Part shown: piece after piece, positions 47,816 to 56,266 of the stretch
Layout: each line of letters starts with the position of its first letter
Position numbering within the stretch: the first letter of the stretch is position 1
Origin: Flectonema sp. DT1601
Taxonomy: Eukaryota; Euglenozoa; Diplonemea; Diplonemida; Diplonemidae
Reading direction: 5' to 3'
Length of the DNA stretch: 64,000 nucleotides
Assembly: GCA_964019425.1 (NCBI GenBank)
Contig: OZ025787.1
Coordinates: 1,178,001 to 1,242,000, forward strand
Made by a program: the position numbers and the translations under genes
The notes under the pieces: generated by a model
The model's database searches: none
Told to the model about the DNA's origin: nothing
What the model saw: the letters and a program-made list of their open reading frames with translations, nothing else

Positions 47816-50800
47816 ATGACACCTCTGCTTACAATACTACTCTACACACACGCTGCGACATGCGCAGTTGGAACTAGCAAAGTTGAATGGAGTGGGCCAG
47901 GTACGATTCATGAAAATACCCTCGATGATCCTTTGGATGTTTATTGTGGTATTCAAGGTGTCATCACCAGCATCTCAAGTAAATTCAACGTTGCAACTGG
48001 TGACAGAGTATGGAAAATAGGATGCAATGATATACCTGTTGGGTGGTCGCATACAAATTGTATTAATACAAAAGACACTGTTGGTTGGACAGACTATGTT
48101 GGTAGAACATCATTCGATTTAGACTGCGCAGCTGGTTCTGTAATGATTGGAGTACAATCTAATCATATAAACAATCGAAGTGATCGTACCTGGAGTATTA
48201 CATGTTGTGAATTATCTCCTGGAGTAAATGAAATCTCATCAGGTAATAGTGTTAAGTCTGGTTATCAACAAGACATATCTTGGTCACTTACTTCAGGGCA
48301 GATTGCAACTGGCATGGCCGGAGGAAAGCGTGGAGGAGACAAGGACCGTACCTGGGTATTTGCTTATGCTGAACTGTGTAGCATCCCACCGACTGCTGTG
48401 CCTACTGCGATCCCAACAGCGGTTCCTACAGCCATCCCAACTGTTACTCCGACTGCTGTTCCAACGGCGATTCCGACCGCAGTACCGACCATGATCCCGA
48501 CCGCAGTTCCTACCGTCGTTCCGACAGCTGTCCCAACCGCTGTCCCAACCGCTGTCCCAACCGCTGTCCCAACCGCTGTCCCAACCGCTGTCCCAACCGC
48601 TGTCCCAACCGCTGTCCCAACCGCTGCTCCGACTGCTGTTCCGACTGTTATCCCAACAGCTATTCCGACAGCTATTCCAACCGCCGTTCCAACTGCTGTT
48701 CCAACAGTTGTACCGACCGCCGTACCAACTGCTGTTCCTACTGCAGTCCCAACTGCTATACCGACTGCAGTCCCAACTGCTATACCGACTGCAGTCCCAA
48801 CTGCTATACCGACTGCAGTCCCAACTGCTATACCGACTGCAGTCCCAACTGCTGTTCCTACTGCAGCCCCAACTGCTATACCCACTGCAGTACCTACTGC
48901 GGTTCCGACAACCACTGTTCCGACAGCAATTCCAACAACAGTGCCGACTGCGACGCCAACTGCAATACCAACAAGCGTGCCGACTGTGATCCCAACTGGC
49001 GTTCCAACCAACGTACCTACGACAATCCAAACTGCAGTGCCCACGGCAGTACCAACAGCAACACCAACCACGGCGCCAACTGGACAGCCGACAGTTATGC
49101 CGACACTGATTCCGACTAGCGTACCTAATGCCCCTACCACAGCACCCACACCGACTAGCGTACCTAGTACCTCTACCGCAGCACCCACCCCGACTCCGAC
49201 AAATGCTCCGCCAACCACATCGGCACCGATTGTTACTGGGAATGGGAACCCGACTCCGAATGTGACGAGCGTCGAGGACTCGGATGCGAAGCAGGCCACA
49301 GACGTCGCGAGTAATGTGGTAGTAGCTCTTTCTGCTTTAACACAAGGACCTGCAGCAATGTCTGCTATGAGATTAGTACTCGTCTCACAGTCGTGTTCTG
49401 AAGACGTATCAAAAAAGCTATCCAGGGCATTACACCCAACACAACTATCGATTGGTGATAGTCTTGCTGCTGGAGTAGTTGTTGGTAATTTAATTATTGT
49501 TTTTACGGTTCTGATGGTTGGAAAGACTATCTGCGTTATTTTAGATCACATTCATACTAAAAGTCCTAATTATGAAATCTGCGGCATTAGGTTAGACGAC
49601 ACAAAGGGTCTTCTTCGCCATCCCAGCATATCATTATTTGTCTTTTTATGGTGCTATCACGGTATCACTTTAGGAGCCTTTGTTATGTTATTCAGCGGAT
49701 CTTCAGCAATTCAAGTCATCTTTGGTATTGTTACAGTCATGGGTTGTGCTGCTGTTCCGGTGTATATTTGCATATTTATTATTAAAGAAAAACAACCTGA
49801 ACTTGCGAGCTACCATCTGGATCCTAAACGTGGATCAAAAATTGCATTTATTGTAGGACCTGGTGAGTGGGTTTCTTTGCGCCGAACTAATGATTTTGTT
49901 CATCGTCATTCTTCATTAATGAGATCCTATAGAGAAGTTTTCTGTTGGTACGCTTTAATTGAATTTGTTATGTCATTCTTTCTATCAATCGTATTTGCTA
50001 TAAGGACTAGTGATCACAACATTTGTGGCATAACTCGATTAATAACAGCCTTACTAATGCTTATGGCTCTACTAGGTGTCAGTACGAATCGTCCTTTTGT
50101 CCGCCCTAGAGATAACTGGATAGAATCACTTGCATATATTTTGCAAGCGACAGCGTTGTGTTTAATGGCAGCTGTTTTTTTCTCAATAAAGTCCCTTGAG
50201 GATAGTAACCCGTTGGCAAAAGAGGTTGCTGATTATCTTTTTTTAATATCTGCGATAGCACTTCTTACGAAAGTTGCCCTCGACGGTCTCACTGAACTGT
50301 ACGTCGTCTACACTGGCAGACGTCGAAAGTTACAACAAGCGGCTTGGAAATCAATTCAAGAACAATCTCTACGAGACGACGATGGTCCTTTAGTGATAAA
50401 AGGAGATATCTGTATGAAGACATATAGCTCTGGTGGAAGTAGTGCTTTGGATCAGGTTATTATTTCTCCTCAGACTGCTCCACTTGAAAGACCATCGTCT
50501 AGAAGTCATGCAGTGGTAACTCCATTATTAATTCCATTACCTTCACCTCATGGGAGAAGGTCTCGGGGGGCTAGGAGAGGATCTTCACCTCTGCCGTATG
50601 CTGCGCCGTCTGAAGTGAAAACGCCTCTTCCTCCGAGACCTCCGGGAGGTGGGTTTCTTGTTCCTGAGAGGTCTTCACATTCGATTGGTCTTAGGAATAG
50701 TATTAGTCCAAGTTCAAGGGCTGGTACTCCTGTTCGATCTACTGGTATTCCTCCTCATGTTGCAAAGCCTCTTCGTCGTCGACGTGCTTCAATTGATGTC

Positions 50801-50968
50801 GTTGCGAGAAGTATGGATGAGTTTGTTGGATTTACACCTCCGATATCTCCAATAGCAGCTGGTAGAGGTATTAGCGTTATCACCCCGAGAGGAACTCCAA
50901 TTAGAAGATCATTAGCTCCATCACCAGCATCGTCTGATGTAACGGTTGATCTCCCTGCTTCATACTAA
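47816..50968 (+). CDS. PT-linker seven-helix surface protein, member 3, with dermatopontin-like ectodomain
   Basis: A 1050-residue protein. The signal peptide is MTPLLTILLYTHAATCAVG. Residues about 22-190 form three repeats that match the dermatopontin family pattern: CGIQGVITSISSKF...DRVWKIGC, CAAGSVMIGVQSNH...DRTWSITCC and GQIATGMAGG...DRTWVFAYAELC. That family binds extracellular matrix or carbohydrate. The PT linker is very long (about 191-470), made of PTAVPT and PTAIPT hexads. The seven-helix part (about 547-835) is diverged from members 1 and 2 but keeps VGPGEWVSLRR and MRSYREVF. The cytoplasmic tail is about 215 residues, rich in Pro, Ser and Arg. The same membrane core therefore carries a recognisable ligand-type domain here, which supports a receptor or adhesion role. 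Confidence 0.85.
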   Translation: MTPLLTILLYTHAATCAVGTSKVEWSGPGTIHENTLDDPLDVYCGIQGVITSISSKFNVATGDRVWKIGCNDIPVGWSHTNCINTKDTVGWTDYVGRTSFDLDCAAGSVMIGVQSNHINNRSDRTWSITCCELSPGVNEISSGNSVKSGYQQDISWSLTSGQIATGMAGGKRGGDKDRTWVFAYAELCSIPPTAVPTAIPTAVPTAIPTVTPTAVPTAIPTAVPTMIPTAVPTVVPTAVPTAVPTAVPTAVPTAVPTAVPTAVPTAVPTAAPTAVPTVIPTAIPTAIPTAVPTAVPTVVPTAVPTAVPTAVPTAIPTAVPTAIPTAVPTAIPTAVPTAIPTAVPTAVPTAAPTAIPTAVPTAVPTTTVPTAIPTTVPTATPTAIPTSVPTVIPTGVPTNVPTTIQTAVPTAVPTATPTTAPTGQPTVMPTLIPTSVPNAPTTAPTPTSVPSTSTAAPTPTPTNAPPTTSAPIVTGNGNPTPNVTSVEDSDAKQATDVASNVVVALSALTQGPAAMSAMRLVLVSQSCSEDVSKKLSRALHPTQLSIGDSLAAGVVVGNLIIVFTVLMVGKTICVILDHIHTKSPNYEICGIRLDDTKGLLRHPSISLFVFLWCYHGITLGAFVMLFSGSSAIQVIFGIVTVMGCAAVPVYICIFIIKEKQPELASYHLDPKRGSKIAFIVGPGEWVSLRRTNDFVHRHSSLMRSYREVFCWYALIEFVMSFFLSIVFAIRTSDHNICGITRLITALLMLMALLGVSTNRPFVRPRDNWIESLAYILQATALCLMAAVFFSIKSLEDSNPLAKEVADYLFLISAIALLTKVALDGLTELYVVYTGRRRKLQQAAWKSIQEQSLRDDDGPLVIKGDICMKTYSSGGSSALDQVIISPQTAPLERPSSRSHAVVTPLLIPLPSPHGRRSRGARRGSSPLPYAAPSEVKTPLPPRPPGGGFLVPERSSHSIGLRNSISPSSRAGTPVRSTGIPPHVAKPLRRRRASIDVVARSMDEFVGFTPPISPIAAGRGISVITPRGTPIRRSLAPSPASSDVTVDLPASY
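48527..48623 (+). repeat. 12-bp perfect tandem repeat
   Basis: Eight copies of GCTGTCCCAACC in register, encoding the AVPT unit. Perfect identity suggests recent slippage or unequal exchange. Confidence 0.9.
48740..48853 (+). repeat. 24-bp tandem repeat
   Basis: Four exact copies of a 24-bp unit (ACTGCAGTCCCAACTG plus CTATACCG) and a partial fifth, encoding AVPTAIPT. Confidence 0.9.
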
Positions 50969-51443
50969 AGCATCACATTTCTTCTTTTTCGGTTTGAAAA
51001 CTACTTCTGCGAGTTATGCTGATACCTGTTACTCAGTGTGTCTTATAGGGTTGCTAACATAACACTATGTCTGTTTTTCCTTCGTAGCTTTATATTTATG
51101 GTTCTTTCTGTTGCGCGATACTATTTGCTGAATGCTAGGCTTGGCTTTCTTCAATTATTTTTGTAAGAGAAACAAAACAACAACAACAACAACAACAACA
51201 CTGACGTCAAAATATCTAATTCTCTTACTGGTTGCTCTCGTAGGAGTAAAGTTGAATAGTCTGGTTGGCGTCTGTTGCATGGTGTACAAGCAAAAGTCAA
51301 TAAACAACAAACAAACAAAAAGAATCTCACCCGAGCATTGTCATGTGTGTATTCGTAATTTTTTCTGTGGAGTTTTACTCTCAGAGGCATCTCGTTTAGC
51401 AATCTGCCAGTGAGAATATTTTGTTATTGCGATCCATCGAGGT

Positions 51444-51480
<37 letters not shown>

Positions 51481-52471
51481 CGCACCTAAGCAAGCAAACA
51501 ACTATCAACCCAACAGTGGTTCATTCTTTATTCGACCTTTTTTTTTCTTTCTCTTCCGTAGGTTTCCGTCTTTACTTCGTTCCTGTTTTATATAACATCC
51601 TTTTTTGAGCTGTGAGCGCTACTTTCCTCCCATTTTTTTTCCTCTTTTCTTAGTTTCTCTTTCTCATCGGTATTTGCAAGTTACAAACGTTTTTTTGTCC
51701 GTTATCCAAATGATTAAAAAGAATAAAAAATACGGTGACAACCGCACGCTTTCAGTTTATTTTGATTTTTTCTTCTTCTTTAGTTCAAAAACCCTTTGCC
51801 ACTTGCCTAGTCTTAAGTTACTTTCGCGTTACGTTCTCAATACTGCTTGAGATAGGTGTTTCCGAAGTACCTCCTATAGGACACCTGTTGTAAACAACCT
51901 CTTTGGCTTTTAGAGGGTCGTCATCTATCCTTGAGAACGATAAGGACGTCCGACATGGATGCTTTGTTCTTGTTATGCTCTCCCGGAGTCTCCGAAAAAA
52001 AAAAAAAAGAAAAAAAAATAATATCTCCTCTGTGTTGATTTCATTATATAGACTTTGATGTGTGTGAACATCAATTACCAACTCCGATAGTACAGAATTG
52101 CTCTCTCTCTCTCTTGTTGTCTTTCTTGTTACTGCTTTCCCCTCTCCTTTTTTTCTTTGTGAGTTTCTATATAGACATAAATGGTAATTAGAGAGGAGTA
52201 CATCATCCTGTTTGTTAGTATAGATAAGCAAACTCCGACAATATAGAATTCGATGTAACTTTTGGCCGTCGAATATTATTTCAACAGGTTGAGAGATGAC
52301 TGATTGGAAGTTAGTGGCATCCTCCACTGCGTGTGTGGTTCTTGTCGATTTTAAAAGAAAAAGATTCATCATCAACGGTTTCGTCTTTTCTTTTTTGAAA
52401 AAACGTTTTTCTGTTTTTATTTGAAAAAAGCTTTTCTTTTTTTTTTACATTCTTTCCCTTTCCTCAAATTG
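50969..52471. other. Spacer, no gene seen
   Basis: Contains a CAA microsatellite (51175-51200), an A run (51447-51473) and a CT run (52100-52116). A minus-strand frame at 51818-52375 is open for 185 codons but low in complexity and not convincing. Confidence 0.5.
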
Positions 52472-52945
52472 GATTCCCATCTCTCCTTTTGTCACTGATC
52501 AAAACACGTTTCGGTTTGTTGTCGTTTCTGCATTTTGAGAAGATACGTGATGACCTTGCGTCCTTGCGTATCTCTCTGATTCCGTCTGCATTGGGTGGTC
52601 ATCGTTGGTTCTTTCCTGTGAGGGATATTTTTCGATACCGACTTGCGTGTGGCAAACAGGACCCTGTTTCAGTTTCCTGTTTTTTGTTATTTTGTCAATT
52701 TTTATTCCTCCCATGGACTTCAAAGTAGCGGATTCCCATCTCCCCTTTTGTCACAAGTCAAAACACGTTTTCTGTTTATTGTCATTTTTCTGCATTTTTA
52801 TTGATATGACTACGTGGTTACCTTGCGTGATAACGATTCGTCCTGTTGTAGTGATTGGGTGGTTGTCGGTTCTATCCCCTGTGGGAGATATTATCGACGT
52901 CGACTTAGCAGGAATCTATTTCAGTTTTCTTGTTTCAAGTAGATT
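52472..52945 (+). repeat. Diverged tandem duplication, period about 260 bp
   Basis: 52472-52690 and 52731-52945 share GATTCCCATCTC, CCTTTTGTCAC, AAAACACGTTT, TTCTGCATTTT, CCTTGCGT, GGGTGGT, TTTCAGTTT and other blocks in order, with many substitutions and small indels. Confidence 0.75.
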
Positions 52946-53888
52946 TTTGGTCTCTCCCTCTCACCTCAAAAAAAAAAAAAAAAAAAAAAGTAATAAAAAA
53001 ATACAAGGGAAGCTCTCACAGAAGGAATCCAACACAAACCCTTGGAAGTACTTTTTCTTTTTATTTGTTTTTTCTTTTTTTTTTTTTTGGTACACGGAAA
53101 AAAAAAAAAAAGTGACTTTTTTTTTGTTACATCTGTGTACGTAAAGGGAAATACTGTAAGATAATTTAAACTGCTCTTTCTTTAGCGGTAGAAAGAAAAG
53201 TACTCCAAAATGTTATCCTCTGTGCGTTTTATTAATACCTTAAGGCAACTCGGTTTGTCTTTTGAATGTATTCTGTTTTTCAATGTTTTTTTCTTCTAAC
53301 TACCTCTTCTGTTATAAACTGCTACTGTTTTCTACATTACTACACTAGTCACTTCTTCTGATTGGTCTTCTGTTTTCTGGTGTTGATCAGCTTACAACAT
53401 CGTCGATTACATTTCTAAATAAAACTTCGTTTCATAAATATCTCTTTTTGTCACACTGACTTTTTGTCAAGCGTTAAATTATGCAATTAGACTTTACGCG
53501 TGAGATGATATTTCTTTGTGATCACGATGATTACATCCCTTCTATGAGGGATTCTGTCTGCGTTTTAACGAACTAAAAGGCTAATCTTTGAATGACTCTT
53601 TTAATATATTTTGTTGGATTTTTCCTTCAATTATTCATTATAGTAATGTTGCCCAATAAGAACAGTAGATATCATTAGACAGACTTCTCTGTGTTAGTTT
53701 TGAGTACCTGCGCCTGTCTTCTTCTACGTTTTCTGAAAATTGGTCGGACGATGAGAAAAAGCGGTATTGGTATTTTGCAGCTGTGTGATGCCAAAAGCAA
53801 AATCAATTCAGGTTATCAGTTCTAGTAAAAAACAGACTTTTTTTTAAAATTTTTCTTCTTAGTTAACATTTTTGATAGAAAGTGTATA
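52946..53888. other. Spacer, no gene seen
   Basis: A runs at 52970-52990 and 53097-53112 and T runs at 53077-53089. A relative of repeat D lies at about 53550-53595. Confidence 0.5.
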
Positions 53889-54013
53889 TGTCTCTAGACT
53901 GGGTTCTAGCTTAGAGGCGTTCAGCCATAATCCATCCAGTGGTAGCATCACGGCACTGTCCGATCAGACAACCGTAGATACCTGGGACTAGAACCGGAAG
54001 TTCCTCTCGTACT
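53889..54013 (-). rRNA. LSU (28S) rRNA 3'-terminal fragment
   Basis: Read on minus it begins AGTACGAGAGGAAC, the nearly universal sequence downstream of the sarcin-ricin loop. It continues through GGTTGTCTGATCGGACAGTG, GATGCTACC, GGATTATGGCTGAACGCC and TCTAAGCTAGAACCCAG, which line up in order with the last part of eukaryotic 28S (GGCTGAACGCCTCTAAGTCAGAA in yeast). The type is nuclear, not bacterial or organellar. Sequence before AGTACGAG is not rRNA, so this is an isolated piece of about 125 nt. Euglenozoan LSU is naturally cut into several small RNAs, so it could be a stray small-rRNA gene, a retrocopy, or a recombination fragment. Confidence 0.75.
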
Positions 54014-54404
54014 CCCCCGCTTCGAAGTTAACTTTATTCTATCCTCAAATTTAGTATTTATAATAGACAAATGTCATATATTGTAATCACAAAAAGGAAA
54101 GTGCTGCTGGTTGTTTTTCTTTGGACGAATCTTTCGCCTGGAATAAGAAAATAGGAATTACAACTTTTAGTAGACAGTGTTAGCGAAAAATGACATTTAT
54201 CAGACACTCCAATAGCGAAAATCTCATAAAAAAAATAATAAAAATAAAAATAAACACCGTCATCTGATTTTATTTGTTGTTTTGTTATGTAGTTCAATCG
54301 TCATTTGTTTTTGTTCTTCTTCTTCATTAAATTAACGACTAATATTACGATAAATTCATCATCTCCGTATCTTTAATTTAACAACTATTTTTTTTTTTTT
54401 TTTT

Positions 54405-54480
54405 TTTTCAGTCAAGAACTTAATTTTGTTTTAAACGCCTAAAAAGTTGTTACTGTTTTTACATTCCCACACACACCATG
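54405..54480 (+). repeat. Spacer module S2, copy 2
   Basis: TTTTCAGTCAAGAACTTAAT and AAAAAGTTGTTACTGTTTTT match 47402-47475. Confidence 0.65.
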
Positions 54481-54999
54481 GAAGTCGATCACTTCCAGCC
54501 AATACTATGAAACTACAATCTTCGCGATTGGGTCCTTACTGATGCGGGCTACCCTGGTAGTCATCAGTTTGTATTTTGCTAACTAAACTAAACTAAACCA
54601 TCTGTTTTCATCCGCCAGAACTACCAGATTCGAACAACCTGGATACTTTTTTTTTTCTTTCTTTCTAACATTTATTATTTTTTGTTATTGTTTGAATGCA
54701 ATCTGTTACTTAATGTTTTTAGATGCTTTTTATGAAATGAAAGCTAAGTCTACAGTCATACGTCTCGGTTTAACGTTATTGCTTCGTTTCTACATAGTCA
54801 GATTAGTCATCCTCCGTCTCTCTTTTATCCGTTGTGATTTGTTGATTACACTTGAAAACTAGTGACTTGCTTTTCAAAAAAAAAAAAAAAATAAATAAAT
54901 AAAGACTAAGTTAAGCATCACTATTGTCACTGTATTTCTCAACAGGTATTGAGTTGTGGTTTTATGTTATGATTTAATGCAGGCTGTTTTTTTTTTTTT

Positions 55000-55036
55000 T
55001 CTTCTTTTCTTCTTCTTCTTCTTCTTCTTCTTCTTT
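55000..55036. repeat. TTC microsatellite
   Basis: About eleven TTC units, flanked on both sides by long T runs. Confidence 0.85.
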
Positions 55037-55342
55037 TTTTTTTTTTTTTTTTTTTTTGCAAAAATCAAAATAGTCTCGTTCATTCGTTCGAGTTCAGTTT
55101 TTCGGTATTTGTTTCACTCCTTTTTTTTTTTTTCTTTCTTTTGCATCGTTTCCATAAAAACGAGTTGTTTCGCTATTGTTTTTGCAACCTATCGTAACAG
55201 CTAATATCATTGTAGGCTTACTGGACACATAAATAGTTCCTAATGTGGTGTTAGTTCTTTGTTAATGAGTTGTAGTTACTTTCGTATATCGCAAAGTTTT
55301 TTTTTTTTTTTTTTTTTTTTTTTCCCCCCCTTCCTTTCCCAT

Positions 55343-56105
55343 TCGAAACCTAATAGTTACTTTAAAAGGCTAAGTTAAGCATCACACCTAGTCACTGTAT
55401 CTCAGAACTAATGTTAAATTATCGTTATGTTTTTTATGATACAAAACATTTGTATTTTACGTACAAAATCAAACAGTTAACCCCCCTTCCTTTCCCATTC
55501 CTATTCCGGTAGTGGAATACAATTTTTTGAAGTCTTTTCCCTCCATTCCAAATGTGAGGGAAAGAAAATAAAAAAAATCTGTATTCCGTCTGCTGGTTTT
55601 CAAATTTTTTTTTTTAAAAGTTCTCATGGGATTTCAAATTATGTCCCGACATTACTGTTTTCGTCTTCCTTATGAGACTATTAGGAAATGATGATGACAT
55701 AAATTAGTTGTCTGTGTGCGTTTTAAAATTACATACGAACTTGTACACAGATACCCCAAAACAGGTTCAACAAACAAAACTTAAATTAACCACGGAGATA
55801 TGTCTCCTCCTCATTTGATTATTTATGATGGTTTTATACAGTTAGGTTGCTAATGGTTATATTTTTATAATTATTATTTCCCTTTTTTTTTTTTTTTTTT
55901 TTTTTTTTTCCACCAACCCCTTCCGCTGTTTACTTCTACACCACACTGATGATGAGAGAATAGAGATAAGGGGTATACGGGTAACTCTCGAAACCTAATA
56001 GTTACCTAGTCGCTGTATCTAAAACTAATGTTAAATTATCATTATGTTTATGATACAATACATCTGTATTTTACGGACAAAATCAAACAGTTAACCCCCT
56101 CCCTG
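55343..56105 (+). repeat. Direct repeat pair of about 120-150 bp
   Basis: 55343-55492 and 55988-56105 share CGAAACCTAATAGTTAC, CTGTATCT, AACTAATGTTAAATTATC, GATACAA, TGTATTTTACG and ACAAAATCAAACAGTTAACC in order. A further part (AGGCTAAGTTAAGCATCAC, TCACTGTAT) is also found near 54904-54940. Confidence 0.8.
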
Positions 56106-56240
56106 TTTTCAGCATCGGGAGACACAGGATTAAATTTATAGAATCTCTTTGTAAGTGTTTGTGAAACACAAGTGCTCTCAATTTATAATTTTATGCAGTT
56201 GAGTGTTTATGTTTATATTTATATTTTATCATGTGAAACT

Positions 56241-56261
56241 GTTTCTCCCCCCTTTGAATAG
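56241..56261 (+). promoter_or_regulatory. Putative trans-splice acceptor
   Basis: TTTCTCCCCCCTTTGAATAG lies 5 bases before the ATG at 56267. Confidence 0.5.
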
Positions 56262-56266
56262 AATTA

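Larger units (their letters stand above)
48386..49225 (+). repeat. PT-hexad repeat array (coding)
   Basis: About 840 bp encode tandem Pro-Thr-x-x/V/I units. The nested DNA periods are 18, 12 and 24 bp. Two subarrays are listed separately. Confidence 0.9.
54014..55342. other. Spacer with module S2 and microsatellites
   Basis: No gene is seen. Contains spacer module S2 copy 2 (54405-54480), a TTC microsatellite (55000-55036) and several T runs up to about 26 nt. Confidence 0.55.

Noticed and set aside
48386-49225. CRISPR-like look of regularly spaced short repeats
   Set aside because: The repeats are in-frame PT codons without unique spacers, in a eukaryotic gene.
48364-49299. Long minus-strand Gly/Val-rich frame opposite the PT linker
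   Set aside because: It is open only because the plus-strand PT hexads lack stops in reverse. Its composition is a mirror of the repeat and it has no start context. The same applies to minus frames at 10982-11260, 39362-39592 and 44422-45069.
51818-52375. 185-codon minus frame
   Set aside because: It is on the strand opposite to all host genes, with Phe and Arg runs from homopolymers and no recognised motif. It could be reconsidered if RNA supports it.
52605-53144. 179-codon plus frame rich in Phe and Lys
   Set aside because: It crosses a diverged tandem duplication and poly-A/poly-T runs. The hydrophobic character comes from T-rich DNA.
54956-55204. Phe-rich plus frame of 82 codons
   Set aside because: It is translated from TTC repeats and long T runs.
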